Shown: positions 39,140-48,259 of the stretch, one piece after another
Layout: every line of letters begins with the position of its first letter
How positions within the stretch are numbered: the first letter of the stretch is position 1
Origin: Calditrichia bacterium
GTDB taxonomy: Bacteria > Calditrichota > Calditrichia > RBG-13-44-9 > J075
Direction: 5' to 3'
DNA: 64,000 bases
NCBI GenBank assembly: GCA_028284445.1
Contig: JANQRS010000023.1
Location: 101,331-165,330 of the forward strand
Position numbers and translations under genes: made by a program
Notes under the pieces: model-generated
Database searches by the model: none
The model's input: only the letters and a program-made list of their open reading frames with translations
What the model was told of the DNA's origin: nothing

Positions 39140-40606
39140 CTACCCCTTTCCGACATTTGCTAAAATCGCCAATAAGAAGTCCCAGAATTTAGCAACAGCT
39201 GAGACCTGAACGCGTTCGTCAGGCGAATGCGCGCCGAGGATGGTGGGACCAAAAGAAATCATATCCATTCCGGGGAATTTATCCCCGATAATGCCGCATT
39301 CAAGACCAGCGTGAATGGCTTTCACGTCCGGCTCGACCTTAAACAAATCAACGTGAATTTTCTTTGCCAGGCGCAGTAATTCGGAATCCGGATTCGGGCT
39401 CCATGCAGGATACCCATTATGGTACTCAACTTCTGCAGCAGCCTGCTGCCCTACAGCACTCACCATTTGAGTCACCGCATCCAGGGCGGTCTGCACAGAA
39501 CTGCGCTGGCTGGTCAGTAAGGCAATTTTATCAGCACGGGTTTTAATAACCGCCATGTTGGTCGATGTTTCAACCAGGCCAGGAACGGCGTGGCTCATCG
39601 ACATTACCCCGTGCGGCATACCAACAAGGAGATTCAACAAGCGATCCTGAACATTCTTGCGCAAAACTGCAGACGGTTCATCAAAACCGGATTCATCCAG
39701 TCGTACAAAAACGCCGGCATCAATCAGCGCATATTCCTTCTGAAAGACAGAAGCAATCTCATCAACAGCCGCTTTCAGCGCCGCCATTTTTTCAAGCGGA
39801 ACGGAAACGATCACATCGCATTCGCGGGGAATGGCGTTGTGCTTGCTACCGCCGTCAATAGCCGACATGCGCAGCCCCAATTCCGGGGCAGCTTTCCAAA
39901 GAAAGCGAGCCATCAGCTTGATCGCATTGCCGAGGCCTTGAATAATTTGTAGTCCGGAGTGTCCGCCCTGCAAACCGCCAACACGAATGCGCACAGCACG
40001 GCTTCCGGCAGGAATTGACTCCGTATCTTTTGGTACAAAGATTTCGGTGTCGCGGCCACCGGCGCAGCCAATGTAGATGGCGCCATCTTCCTCCGAATCC
40101 ATGTTCAGAAGGATGCGTCCTTCGAGCATATCATCGCCCAACTGCAGGGCACCGGTCAGGCCGGTTTCTTCATCTATCGTAAAGAGGAACTCCATTGGTC
40201 CGTGTGCAATATCCTTGCTCTCCATAACCGCTAAAGCGGCAGCAACACCAATGCCATTATCAGCTCCCAAAGTGGTGCCGTCCGCTTTCACCCAATCTCC
40301 GTCATGCATCATTTTGATCGGGTCTTTACTAAAGTCGTGAACGGTATCCTTATTCTTTTCACAAACCATATCCAGGTGGCTTTGCAACACAACAATCGGT
40401 GCGCCTTCCATACCGGGAGTTGCCGGCTTTTGCACCACCACACTTTCCACAGCATCCAGCTTGTACGACAGCCCGTTTCGCTCCGCTACCTGAATGACAT
40501 AGGCGCGAACCCTTTCTTCATCCTTCGAACAACGGGGAATTTGATTAATTTGATAAAAGTGCTCCCAGAGGAGTTTCGGGTCGATGTTACGAATCGGATC
40601 TGCCAT
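39140..40606 (-). CDS. pepD: Aminoacyl-histidine dipeptidase (M20C, PepD)
   Basis: A 488-residue cytosolic zinc metallopeptidase that splits Xaa-His and other dipeptides. Metal and catalytic motifs: LQSHLDMV (His, Asp), LGADNGIGVAAA (bridging Asp), TIDEETGLTGA (Glu-Glu), LLNMDSEEDG, and the C-terminal AIHAGLECGIIGDK. The lid domain lies between. Length is typical. It is the first gene of a likely pepD-marC-DUF4442 transcript. Confidence 0.93.
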   Translation of the reverse strand: MADPIRNIDPKLLWEHFYQINQIPRCSKDEERVRAYVIQVAERNGLSYKLDAVESVVVQKPATPGMEGAPIVVLQSHLDMVCEKNKDTVHDFSKDPIKMMHDGDWVKADGTTLGADNGIGVAAALAVMESKDIAHGPMEFLFTIDEETGLTGALQLGDDMLEGRILLNMDSEEDGAIYIGCAGGRDTEIFVPKDTESIPAGSRAVRIRVGGLQGGHSGLQIIQGLGNAIKLMARFLWKAAPELGLRMSAIDGGSKHNAIPRECDVIVSVPLEKMAALKAAVDEIASVFQKEYALIDAGVFVRLDESGFDEPSAVLRKNVQDRLLNLLVGMPHGVMSMSHAVPGLVETSTNMAVIKTRADKIALLTSQRSSVQTALDAVTQMVSAVGQQAAAEVEYHNGYPAWSPNPDSELLRLAKKIHVDLFKVEPDVKAIHAGLECGIIGDKFPGMDMISFGPTILGAHSPDERVQVSAVAKFWDFLLAILANVGKG

Positions 40607-40724
40607 GGTTATTCTCCTGTTTGTGAAACCGGTACAAATAAGCGGCCCTGACGCTAATATGCAAGCGCCTTTTCACAAATGGACAGTGTCCTTTGGTGGA
40701 ACACGACGGGCACCAAAAAATGCC

Positions 40725-40754
40725 TTGATATTCGCAAAAATCTCACGTTATTTA
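40725..40754 (+). promoter_or_regulatory. Candidate promoter for the multi-PAS kinase
   Basis: TTGATA (40725-40730) and TATTTA (40749-40754) are 18 bases apart, 60 bases before the kinase ATG. The 207-base gap is divergent and must also hold the pepD promoter. Confidence 0.3.
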
Positions 40755-40813
40755 GAAGCATAGATGGCAGCTATGATTGCCGTACAAGGGGCATGCAACC
40801 AGCCGGGATTTGA

Positions 40814-43800
40814 ATGAAATATTCTCTCCGCATTTTACTGATCGGCGCCGATCCGGACACCACCTCCCTCCTCAGCGAAGAAATACGTCAGGTATTGCCG
40901 ACTGTCAAGGTGGACAGGATCAGCAGCTTTGGTCGCTCCCATCAGCGATTGCGGAAGAAAAGTTATCATTTGCTAATAGTTCGCGGGTCGACGATCCAAC
41001 GGAAGAACACGGAGTATCTACGAGAATTGCTCGGTATGCCGGGCATTATTCCAATCATATTCCTCGCGCATCCGGCCGGCGTTGATCAAATTGTTGACAT
41101 TCGCCACCTCGGGGTAAGCAATGTTGTAGAAATTCGCCCCGGTTTCGCAAAAACGGTTGCCGCTGTTGCTTATCGCCTACTGCAGGAACAGCGTCGTTAC
41201 CTGCTGTTTCGCGACGAGAAACCGATACTGCCGTCGCAAGTGCTCTTCATCCGTAATGGCCTGGACAACGCCTATGATTTTGCAGATTTTCTGTCCGGCG
41301 CCTCTCCACAATTTGAATTGCTATCATCTACGGATGCCTCTGCAGTTATCGAGCAAACACCGGAATCAGAGCCCCCGGAAATGATCATTATTGGCAGTCA
41401 GGCACCGGCCGACGTTGTTCCGCTATTGCTTTCCCTGTCACAACAACACCTGCGAATCCCGGTTTTGGTTCTGGCAGCCAATCCCGAAAAAGATGACATT
41501 ATTCAGTATTTGAAGCTCGGGGCGGCGGAGGTGTTTGATGCTTCTAAAAGCAGCGCGGAAGAAATTGCCTATCGGGTTGAAAATGATGTGCGAAAAATTC
41601 GCTATCAATCCGTGAAGCAACGACTCGACCAAAAGCTGGCCCTGGCAAACGACACGCTGGACGCCCAGTTTCAAACACTTGCAGAAGAGCTCCAGCAGAG
41701 CCAGCGACGCTTAAAACTATTTGCCGAACATACCCGCGATTTAATTGCAGTGCTTGATGGCGAAGGCACTATCAACTATGCCAGCCCATCGTTTTATTAC
41801 CATATGGGTCACCTGCAAGCAGATCTCAAGGGGCAATTGATCTTCGAACTGATTCATCCTGACGTCGTACCGGAACTGAGGAAAAGCGTGCGTCAACTGG
41901 TACGCAACGGCAAACCCCTCACCCATATTTTCCAGATCACCAACAAGAGCGGTGATTGGCTGTTATTTGAGTCACGCTTTACCCGGCTGCAACGCTCCGG
42001 CAATCAACAGGTAAGCGTGGTCATGCTATCACGCGACATCACCATTCGCCGACGTGCAGAGACCGCGCTGCAAGCCAGCAAAAGCCGATATCATAAATTG
42101 ACGCAGCTATCCCCGGTGGGTATTTTTGAATGTGATATCAATCGGTATTGCTTATACGTAAATGATCACTGGGTGAAAACTGCCGGGATTGATGCCTCGC
42201 AGGCATTGGGGGAGGGATGGGTCAGCGCCGTGCATCCTGATGACCGCCTGGCCGTTCTTGATACCTGGAATAATGCCACCCGTAAGGGCATTCCCTTTAA
42301 ACTCGAATACCGCTTCCAGCACCCTGACGGCACCACAACCTGGGTACACGGTGAGGCAGCAATAGTTAGCAGCGATAGCGGTGAAGTATCAGGCTATATT
42401 GAACTGCTGCTGGACATAACCGAACGAAAGAAAACTGAAGAAGCGCTCAGGCAGAGTCAGGCACAATACAAGCAACTGATTGAGCAATCCCCCTACGCCG
42501 TCCTTGTCCACAGCGAAGGACGGATTGTGTTCGTGAACCGCTCCAGCTTACGCCTGCTGGGTGGCAAACGCAGAAACGACTTTCTCGACAAACCGCTGCT
42601 CCCCTTTATCCATCCGCATCATCGCGACCATATTGTTCAGACCATTGAATCTTACGATAAAGGATTCGGACCGCTTGAGACCCGCTTCCTGCGATTAGAT
42701 GATAAAGAAGTTGACGTGGAGCTCTCCGGCCTGCCGATCTATTTTCAGGGAAAGGCAGCCGGCCTGATGGTCATGCACAATATCAGTCAGCGCAAAAGCA
42801 CTGAGAACGAAATTCGCACGCTGGCACACGCCATCCGCAGCATCACCCAGGGCGTATTTATCGCCGACCTCGACGGCAATCTGAAATTCGTCAATCAGGC
42901 ATTCATAAACATGTATCAGTTCTCGGAAGACGAATTGCTTGGTCAACCCTTTACGATGATCCAGGTGGAAGAAGAGCTGGTTACCGTCAACCTGATCGCT
43001 GAGACCTTAAGCGGCGGCTGGCAGGGCAATGTAGTCCATCGCCGAAAGGACGGATCAAACTTCCCGGTTCAACTGGCGACATCTCTTCTGCGAGACGACA
43101 ACAACGCATCAATCGCACTTATCGGCGTGGCAACTGACATCAGCGAAAAAATATCGCGGGAAGAAACCCTGCGCAATGCAGAGGAGCAGTTGCAACAGAT
43201 TCAGAAGATGGAGGCGCTGGGACGAATGGCCGGCGGTGTTGCTCACGAGTTCAATAATATTCTGACAATCATCAAGGGCTACGGCCAGATTTTGCATGAG
43301 AACCTGGAAGACAACCCCACCTTGCGAAACGATATAGACTCAATTTTACGCGCCGGGGAACAAGGCGCAATTCTTACGCAGCAATTGCTTGCCGTAAGCC
43401 GCCGGCAGCCGGCGGAGCCGGAACAGACGAACATCAATACCATTGTCAGCGAAGTGGAGCCAATGCTGCAACGTTTGATTGGCAAAGACATCGATATGCG
43501 CTGTATTCTTGCCGGGGAGCTGGCTACTGTTCGAGTGGATCGTACGCAGATAGAGCAAATCCTGATCAACCTCTGCCTCTTTGCCAGGGACAGCATCGAA
43601 GGGCGTGGAAAGATCACGGTTGAGACAGCCAATAAAGCCCTGGGAGAAACCTATCCCGGCAGCGAAACACAAGTGCGTCCGGGCAAATATATTCTCCTGA
43701 GCGTCAGTGATGATGGAGCGGGTATGGATGAAGAGACTCAACAGCATATTTTTGAGCCGTTCTATTATCGCAAAGATGCAAAAAAGGGCAGCGGACTGGG

Positions 43801-44356
43801 TTTATCAACCGTTTATGGTATGACCAAGCAGAATGACGGCTACATCTGGGCATATAGTGAGCAAGACAAAGGCACATCATTTAACATTTATTTGCCGCGC
43901 GATACTGAGCAGGCAGATACGGCACCGGAAACATCTGCAGATGCCACCGATTTATCCGGCACAGAAACCATCTTGCTAATCGAAAGTAAAGATCCGGTGC
44001 GGATGCTTGCTGATAAGATCCTGCGTAGTTATGGCTATGATGTGATTCTTGCTGCCGATGTTGAAGAGGCAAAGCGGCTGCAGAAAAAAAGTCCGCAGGC
44101 AGTTGACTTGCTGATTACCAATGTGCCGCTAAACACCCCAGCCGGCATTAATTTGGTACGATCTTTAAAGTCGCGGAATTCAGCAGTGCGTAAATTATAT
44201 ATTTCCGGGTTCCCTGACCAAACCATCGTGCACCACGGTATCCTGAAACCGGGGATGTCCTTTTTGCAGAAGCCGTTTACACCGGAAGGCCTCGGTCGTA
44301 AGGTGCGCGAGGTACTGGAACGTCCACGCCTGGGCACGCCGGAAATAACAAAGTAA
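40814..44356 (+). CDS. Multi-PAS sensor histidine kinase with three degenerate receiver domains
   Basis: A 1180-residue soluble protein with no membrane segment. Order: receiver-like fold 1 (about 5-125), receiver-like fold 2 (138-265), a coiled linker, four PAS/PAC units (about 300-415, 420-540, 545-660, 668-785), HisKA with H-box GGVAHEFNN (His811), HATPase (DDGAGMD, GSGLGLSTVYG) and a C-terminal receiver (about 1055-1175). The phospho-acceptor Asp is replaced in all three receivers (Arg57, Gly194, Asn1103). The N-box reads NLCLFARD, with Phe923 where the Mg2+-binding Asn normally sits. So sensing is plausible, but ATP use and phosphotransfer are in doubt. No response regulator adjoins it. 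Confidence 0.85.
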   Translation: MKYSLRILLIGADPDTTSLLSEEIRQVLPTVKVDRISSFGRSHQRLRKKSYHLLIVRGSTIQRKNTEYLRELLGMPGIIPIIFLAHPAGVDQIVDIRHLGVSNVVEIRPGFAKTVAAVAYRLLQEQRRYLLFRDEKPILPSQVLFIRNGLDNAYDFADFLSGASPQFELLSSTDASAVIEQTPESEPPEMIIIGSQAPADVVPLLLSLSQQHLRIPVLVLAANPEKDDIIQYLKLGAAEVFDASKSSAEEIAYRVENDVRKIRYQSVKQRLDQKLALANDTLDAQFQTLAEELQQSQRRLKLFAEHTRDLIAVLDGEGTINYASPSFYYHMGHLQADLKGQLIFELIHPDVVPELRKSVRQLVRNGKPLTHIFQITNKSGDWLLFESRFTRLQRSGNQQVSVVMLSRDITIRRRAETALQASKSRYHKLTQLSPVGIFECDINRYCLYVNDHWVKTAGIDASQALGEGWVSAVHPDDRLAVLDTWNNATRKGIPFKLEYRFQHPDGTTTWVHGEAAIVSSDSGEVSGYIELLLDITERKKTEEALRQSQAQYKQLIEQSPYAVLVHSEGRIVFVNRSSLRLLGGKRRNDFLDKPLLPFIHPHHRDHIVQTIESYDKGFGPLETRFLRLDDKEVDVELSGLPIYFQGKAAGLMVMHNISQRKSTENEIRTLAHAIRSITQGVFIADLDGNLKFVNQAFINMYQFSEDELLGQPFTMIQVEEELVTVNLIAETLSGGWQGNVVHRRKDGSNFPVQLATSLLRDDNNASIALIGVATDISEKISREETLRNAEEQLQQIQKMEALGRMAGGVAHEFNNILTIIKGYGQILHENLEDNPTLRNDIDSILRAGEQGAILTQQLLAVSRRQPAEPEQTNINTIVSEVEPMLQRLIGKDIDMRCILAGELATVRVDRTQIEQILINLCLFARDSIEGRGKITVETANKALGETYPGSETQVRPGKYILLSVSDDGAGMDEETQQHIFEPFYYRKDAKKGSGLGLSTVYGMTKQNDGYIWAYSEQDKGTSFNIYLPRDTEQADTAPETSADATDLSGTETILLIESKDPVRMLADKILRSYGYDVILAADVEEAKRLQKKSPQAVDLLITNVPLNTPAGINLVRSLKSRNSAVRKLYISGFPDQTIVHHGILKPGMSFLQKPFTPEGLGRKVREVLERPRLGTPEITK

Positions 44357-44399
44357 CGGAGACTTTGAAACCATTTTGGGTTTAATTTGACTTTGCAGT

Positions 44400-44478
44400 G
44401 TCATTCCCGAATGTTTCTATCGGGATTCCACCCGAATTTGAGCTGAATGGATGCCCGATAACAGCATTCGGGCATGAC
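44400..44478. repeat. Long imperfect inverted repeat after the kinase gene
   Basis: Arms of 25 bases (44400-44424 and 44454-44478) match with four mismatches around a 29-base spacer. Each arm carries a smaller palindrome (CATTCCCGAATG; GCATTCGGGCATG). It starts 44 bases after the kinase stop. It could be a terminator or an interspersed palindromic repeat. Confidence 0.6.
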
Positions 44479-44552
44479 AGGACAGGCATCTTCGTATTTT
44501 TTGAATATTTCCGCCAACAAAACTATATCATATGCAAGATATCGGAGAAATC

Positions 44553-45353
44553 ATGTTAAAGGTCGGCTATTTTCAGTTTCGTCCACTATTTGGACAGGTA
44601 CGGAAAAATCTGGTGAAGGTCCTGAAGGCCCTGGAGCAAGTAGATGCGGATTTACTGGTACTGCCGGAATTGGCTTTTACGGGGTACTACTTCAGCGGTA
44701 GAGAAGAAACTGCGGCCTTGAGCGAAGATCCTGAACGCTCCGATACCGTCGACAGCCTTGTTGGCCTTTGCAAGGCGCGTGACATGCACATCGTTACCGG
44801 CTTTGCGGAAAAGAAACGCGATAAGCTTTTTAACAGCTCGATTTTAATCGGCCCGGAAGGGCTCGTTCACACTTACAGAAAACTCCACCTTTTCAGCGAA
44901 GAAAAGAACTGCTTTGATCCCGGTGACCTGCCACTGCAGGTGGACGAGGTTCGCGGAGCGAAAGTCGGAATGATGATTTGCTTCGACTGGATTTTTCCGG
45001 AAACCGTGCGCAGCCTCTCGGTGCTGGGCGCCGATATCGTCTGTCATCCGTCCAACCTGGTTTTGAGTTACTGTCAACAAACGATGCTCTCTCGCACCTT
45101 GGAAAATGGTGTTTACGCAATCACCGCCAATCGCTTTGGAATGGACAAGCGTCCGCATGGAGAATTGAAGTTCACCGGCAAGAGTCAGGTGGTTGCACCG
45201 AAGGGGGTATTGTTGAATCGCGCCCCATCGCAGCGAACGCAGCTATTCGTATGTGAGATCGATGTGGCAGCGGCTCGCGACAAGAGCATTACAGCGCTCA
45301 ATGACATCATGGGAGATCGCCGTCCGGAATTTTATGACGCCCTGGGGAAATAA
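44553..45353 (+). CDS. Carbon-nitrogen hydrolase (nitrilase superfamily)
   Basis: A 266-residue amidohydrolase. The Glu-Lys-Cys catalytic triad is in place: Glu39 in LVLPELAFTGY, Lys110 in YRKLHLF, and Cys143 in MMICFDWIFPE. The pattern resembles beta-ureidopropionase/N-carbamoyl hydrolase branches, but the amide substrate cannot be told. An upstream ATG at 44532 is in frame, but GGAG lies five bases before the ATG at 44553. It stands alone. Confidence 0.88.
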   Translation: MLKVGYFQFRPLFGQVRKNLVKVLKALEQVDADLLVLPELAFTGYYFSGREETAALSEDPERSDTVDSLVGLCKARDMHIVTGFAEKKRDKLFNSSILIGPEGLVHTYRKLHLFSEEKNCFDPGDLPLQVDEVRGAKVGMMICFDWIFPETVRSLSVLGADIVCHPSNLVLSYCQQTMLSRTLENGVYAITANRFGMDKRPHGELKFTGKSQVVAPKGVLLNRAPSQRTQLFVCEIDVAAARDKSITALNDIMGDRRPEFYDALGK

Positions 45354-45395
45354 AGAGTAGAGCTATTCAGAAAGTTTGCTTGAACAAGAAAGCGG

Positions 45396-45941
45396 TTATT
45401 GATTCTTCTTCATGGAAAAGGGGACAATCTCCTCAATCGGCAAATGATCGCCTTCATCCTTGCCGTAGTAAGCTGTTTGAATCACACCATTTTCATCCAC
45501 CAGAAAATCTGCCGGCATCGTCAGCAGGTTCCCCTTAAACCTCAACGGGATAAATCCCTTCACCAACATTGAATACATCAAGGTTGGCATGCGAAAAGTC
45601 ATGCCTTTCAGCATTCCCGCGATGGAACGTTCAATCCCATATTTGCGATAATAGACGTTCTCGCCATCAGCAAGAATTGGGAACCTGGCTTCATGACGGG
45701 CAGCGTTACGCTGCAGGTGGTCCAGCGGAGAATCAAAAATAGCAATCATCTGAAAATCGCCGCCGAATTCAGAGGATCGGGAAATCAGTTCATGTAAGCG
45801 CAGGTTGCAAAATGGGCAGGTCGCAAAGCGATAGAAGGAGAGCATATAACGTTTGCCGGCCCAGGAGGCGGAGTTAAAGCGGCTGCCGTCAATGGCCGGT
45901 AGCTCAACAGGAATCACTGGATCGCCGGGTTTCAGACGCAT
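45396..45941 (-). CDS. Peroxiredoxin-like (AhpC/TSA family) protein
   Basis: A 181-residue thioredoxin-fold protein. It shows LKPGDPVIPVELPAIDG, then FYRFATCPFCNLRLHEL with Cys42 and Cys45, and DFLVDENGVIQTAYYG. The CxxC arrangement differs from the single peroxidatic Cys of classical peroxiredoxins and is seen in a 'redoxin' subgroup of unknown substrate. GGAGG lies five bases before the ATG at 45941. It follows the oxidoreductase gene by 41 bases on the same strand. Confidence 0.8.
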   Translation of the reverse strand: MRLKPGDPVIPVELPAIDGSRFNSASWAGKRYMLSFYRFATCPFCNLRLHELISRSSEFGGDFQMIAIFDSPLDHLQRNAARHEARFPILADGENVYYRKYGIERSIAGMLKGMTFRMPTLMYSMLVKGFIPLRFKGNLLTMPADFLVDENGVIQTAYYGKDEGDHLPIEEIVPFSMKKNQ

Positions 45942-45982
45942 TCGGACCTCCAAAGGTTGGGATGGCATCCCTTGAGAGCAAG

Positions 45983-46999
45983 CTATATCGTCAACACAAT
46001 TTTACCAAATTGCTTGCCGTCGATCATGCGCTGATAGGCAGTGCGATGATCAGACATCGGAAAGGGGCCGTCGATAATGGGTTGAATACGATGTGTCTCG
46101 AAGAGGCGAACCATGTCTGCAAAATCGCGTGGGGTACCCATTGTGGTACCCTGGATGGTAATCTGCTTCCAGAAGATACGGCGCAGGTCGATGCCGGATG
46201 GGTTGCCTGCGGTGGCGCCGAAGAAGACGATGCGGCCACCGGGATTCACGATGCCCGGCAGGTCAAGGAATCCCTCTCCCCCGGCACTATCGACAATCAA
46301 GCTAATGCCCTCTTTTCCGGCGGCTTTCTTGATTGTTTTCGCCCAGCCTTCCTGGCGATAGTTGGCGCCACCCATCGCGCCGGCAGCAATTGCTTTTTCA
46401 ATTTTCGCGTCACCACCTGATGTCACTAACACGTTTGCCCCGGCTGCACGGGCCATCTTAAACATGAGCGCCGCAACGCCACCACCTATACCGGTCAACA
46501 ATACCGTTTCGCCAGCCTTCAGGCCGCCCTGCGAAAACAGCGCGCGATATCCGGTTAATCCGCCCAACGGAATCGCAGCCGCTTCTTCAAAACTGAGGTA
46601 GGCCGGTTTCTTCACCAGGTTAACGGCCGGTACCTTAACGTATTCCGCCTGCGTCCCGTGGTCCGGTAGCCCAAGGATGCGAAATGCGGACTGTTGCGCG
46701 CGCGGATCAATTCCCCAATCCAGGGCCGGATTGATGATGACCTCTTCTCCGATCCAATCTTCGGAAATCCCGCTACCAACTTCTTCAACGATACCGCTGC
46801 CATCAGATCCGAGAATAATTGGTACCTTAATACCAGCATACAATCCCTGCAAGATCCACACGTCACGGTGATTCAAGGCCGACGCCTTTACGCGAACCAC
46901 CACTTCACCCAAGCCTGCTTGCGGGCGTTCAAAATCGATCCATTCCAGGGAATCGGCGTTCTCTAATTCCTGGAATACAAGTGCTTTCATGGTCGCCAT
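45983..46999 (-). CDS. Medium-chain dehydrogenase/reductase, zinc-free (quinone-reductase-like)
   Basis: A 338-residue NAD(P)-dependent oxidoreductase. The N-terminal GroES-like domain shows SALNHRDVWILQG and GSDGSGIVEEVG; the Rossmann domain shows VLLTGIGGGVAALMFKMARA. The catalytic-zinc Cys of alcohol dehydrogenases is replaced by Asn-His and the structural-zinc cysteines are absent, pointing to quinone or enoyl reduction. GAGG lies six bases before the ATG. It probably shares a transcript with the redoxin gene. Confidence 0.85.
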   Translation of the reverse strand: MATMKALVFQELENADSLEWIDFERPQAGLGEVVVRVKASALNHRDVWILQGLYAGIKVPIILGSDGSGIVEEVGSGISEDWIGEEVIINPALDWGIDPRAQQSAFRILGLPDHGTQAEYVKVPAVNLVKKPAYLSFEEAAAIPLGGLTGYRALFSQGGLKAGETVLLTGIGGGVAALMFKMARAAGANVLVTSGGDAKIEKAIAAGAMGGANYRQEGWAKTIKKAAGKEGISLIVDSAGGEGFLDLPGIVNPGGRIVFFGATAGNPSGIDLRRIFWKQITIQGTTMGTPRDFADMVRLFETHRIQPIIDGPFPMSDHRTAYQRMIDGKQFGKIVLTI

Positions 47000-47051
47000 A
47001 TTGTGCCTCTTTTGTCATCTGGAAGGTGACTGATAATGCGAATTGCCTATC

Positions 47052-47368
47052 AATGCCAATTACATGCTAAATCATCCACAACGATGTCACGCAAAGAGAG
47101 ACATTTTGCCCCTACGGGGCATCGATAATTTGGAGCCGCATATAGCCAGAGATATTTCGCTCCTGCGGAGCGGCTGCAAACTTTCTGTGGTGAACCAGCG
47201 TGGTTTTTTGTCGCTTAGCGACATGATATTTTTAAAAGATGCACTTCATAAGTGAACCTTGCCCCGTAGGGGCAAAACAGCGTGCTATGAATGGCTACGC
47301 AACTTCAACGCTGTAGCGAACAACCCAGAACATTCGATCATATGCTTTTTTAGCATGTAATTGGCATT
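47052..47368. mobile_element. 317-bp palindrome-rich element with 20-bp terminal inverted repeats (MITE-like)
   Basis: Perfect 20-bp inverted repeats (47052-47071 and 47349-47368) bound a region without a credible gene. Inside are four hairpins of the same form (6-bp stem, 3-base loop) starting at 47107, 47158, 47209 and 47260, exactly 51 bases apart. Stems are TGCCCC, CGCTCC, TGTCGC and TGCCCC. No clear target duplication flanks it. It fills the gap between the oxidoreductase and DUF429 genes. A non-autonomous mobile element or a structured RNA are both possible. Confidence 0.55.
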
Positions 47369-47385
47369 TATAATCTAATCACTGA

Positions 47386-48210
47386 TCAATGATAAACAAA
47401 ACCTTCTTGCTGGTAGCGAAGATCAAATTCTTCGATAAATGGTGGTTTCAACGACCGCAGCCTAAATATAATGGCAGCGGCCAATAGGCTGTCAAGCGCA
47501 TCGCCCCCGGCATCGTTGATCAATACATCCTGTAAATCAGGCACTGCGAGTTGAAGACCGTTTTCTTGCAGAAAGCGCAGAATCACCGAGCGCTGGTGCC
47601 GATGTTCCGTAGATTTCCCCTTATAGGGCAGGTATTTTCCAACTCGCTTCAGATACGATGCCGGACAGGCTTCCAGCAACCAGGGAACACCATTTTGTGC
47701 CTGTTGAAAGGGCAAGGCAAGCGCCTGCCCGTTATTGATAAGTGGTGAAAGCAAATCTACCAGGCCATAATATGTCTGGCGGTAAATTCGAAGATTGTAG
47801 GGAGAAAAGGGAACGCGGCTGACGACATCCGCACGACGCTTCATCTCCTGACCGGTAGCAAATGCCCGGCAAGCATCGCGAAATGCATCTGCGTTGGGAT
47901 GCAGCTGTGGAAATTCGGCAAGCCAGGCAGTCCAACCGGCGTCGCCCATCATGGACTGCGGCAGCGAGAACGGAAAATCCAGGCCCCAAAGCGAAGAAGC
48001 TGATTGGCGGATAAATGTCCGTAACGCCGCTAAACAACGATCTCGCTCGACGCCACTTTCCGGAAGATCCCGTCCGGGGTAACAGCGCTTAACGAACAAT
48101 TGTTCTGTTTGAATCTCACATTCTGAAATCCAGATGGCATTGCCAGCCCCTTTGGCGCCACTGAAATCGACGCCAAAGATTCGCTCCGGGAAGAAAAAAG
48201 GCTTTTTCAT
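47386..48210 (-). CDS. DUF429 family protein (RNase H-like fold, predicted nuclease)
   Basis: A 274-residue protein. GVDFSGAKGAGNAIWI matches the first strand with its conserved Asp, followed by LWGLDFPFSLP, EACPASYLKRVG and the C-terminal GGDALDSLLAAAII with a further Asp. DUF429 proteins are predicted to have an RNase H-like fold; activity is not established. No operon partner. The MITE-like element ends 17 bases beyond its stop. Confidence 0.78.
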   Translation of the reverse strand: MKKPFFFPERIFGVDFSGAKGAGNAIWISECEIQTEQLFVKRCYPGRDLPESGVERDRCLAALRTFIRQSASSLWGLDFPFSLPQSMMGDAGWTAWLAEFPQLHPNADAFRDACRAFATGQEMKRRADVVSRVPFSPYNLRIYRQTYYGLVDLLSPLINNGQALALPFQQAQNGVPWLLEACPASYLKRVGKYLPYKGKSTEHRHQRSVILRFLQENGLQLAVPDLQDVLINDAGGDALDSLLAAAIIFRLRSLKPPFIEEFDLRYQQEGFVYH

Positions 48211-48259
48211 CCCGGAAACTGCGAAAAAAAATCCTGAGAAACAAGCAGCGGACGGCGCT

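Noticed and set aside
47043..47255. 70-codon plus-strand frame in the palindrome-rich element
   Set aside because: It runs through two of the hairpins, has no ribosome site and its residues are dictated by the palindromes.
47107..47274. Possible CRISPR array (regular 51-bp pitch)
   Set aside because: The repeated units share shape but not sequence; CRISPR repeats are near-identical. No cas gene is present.
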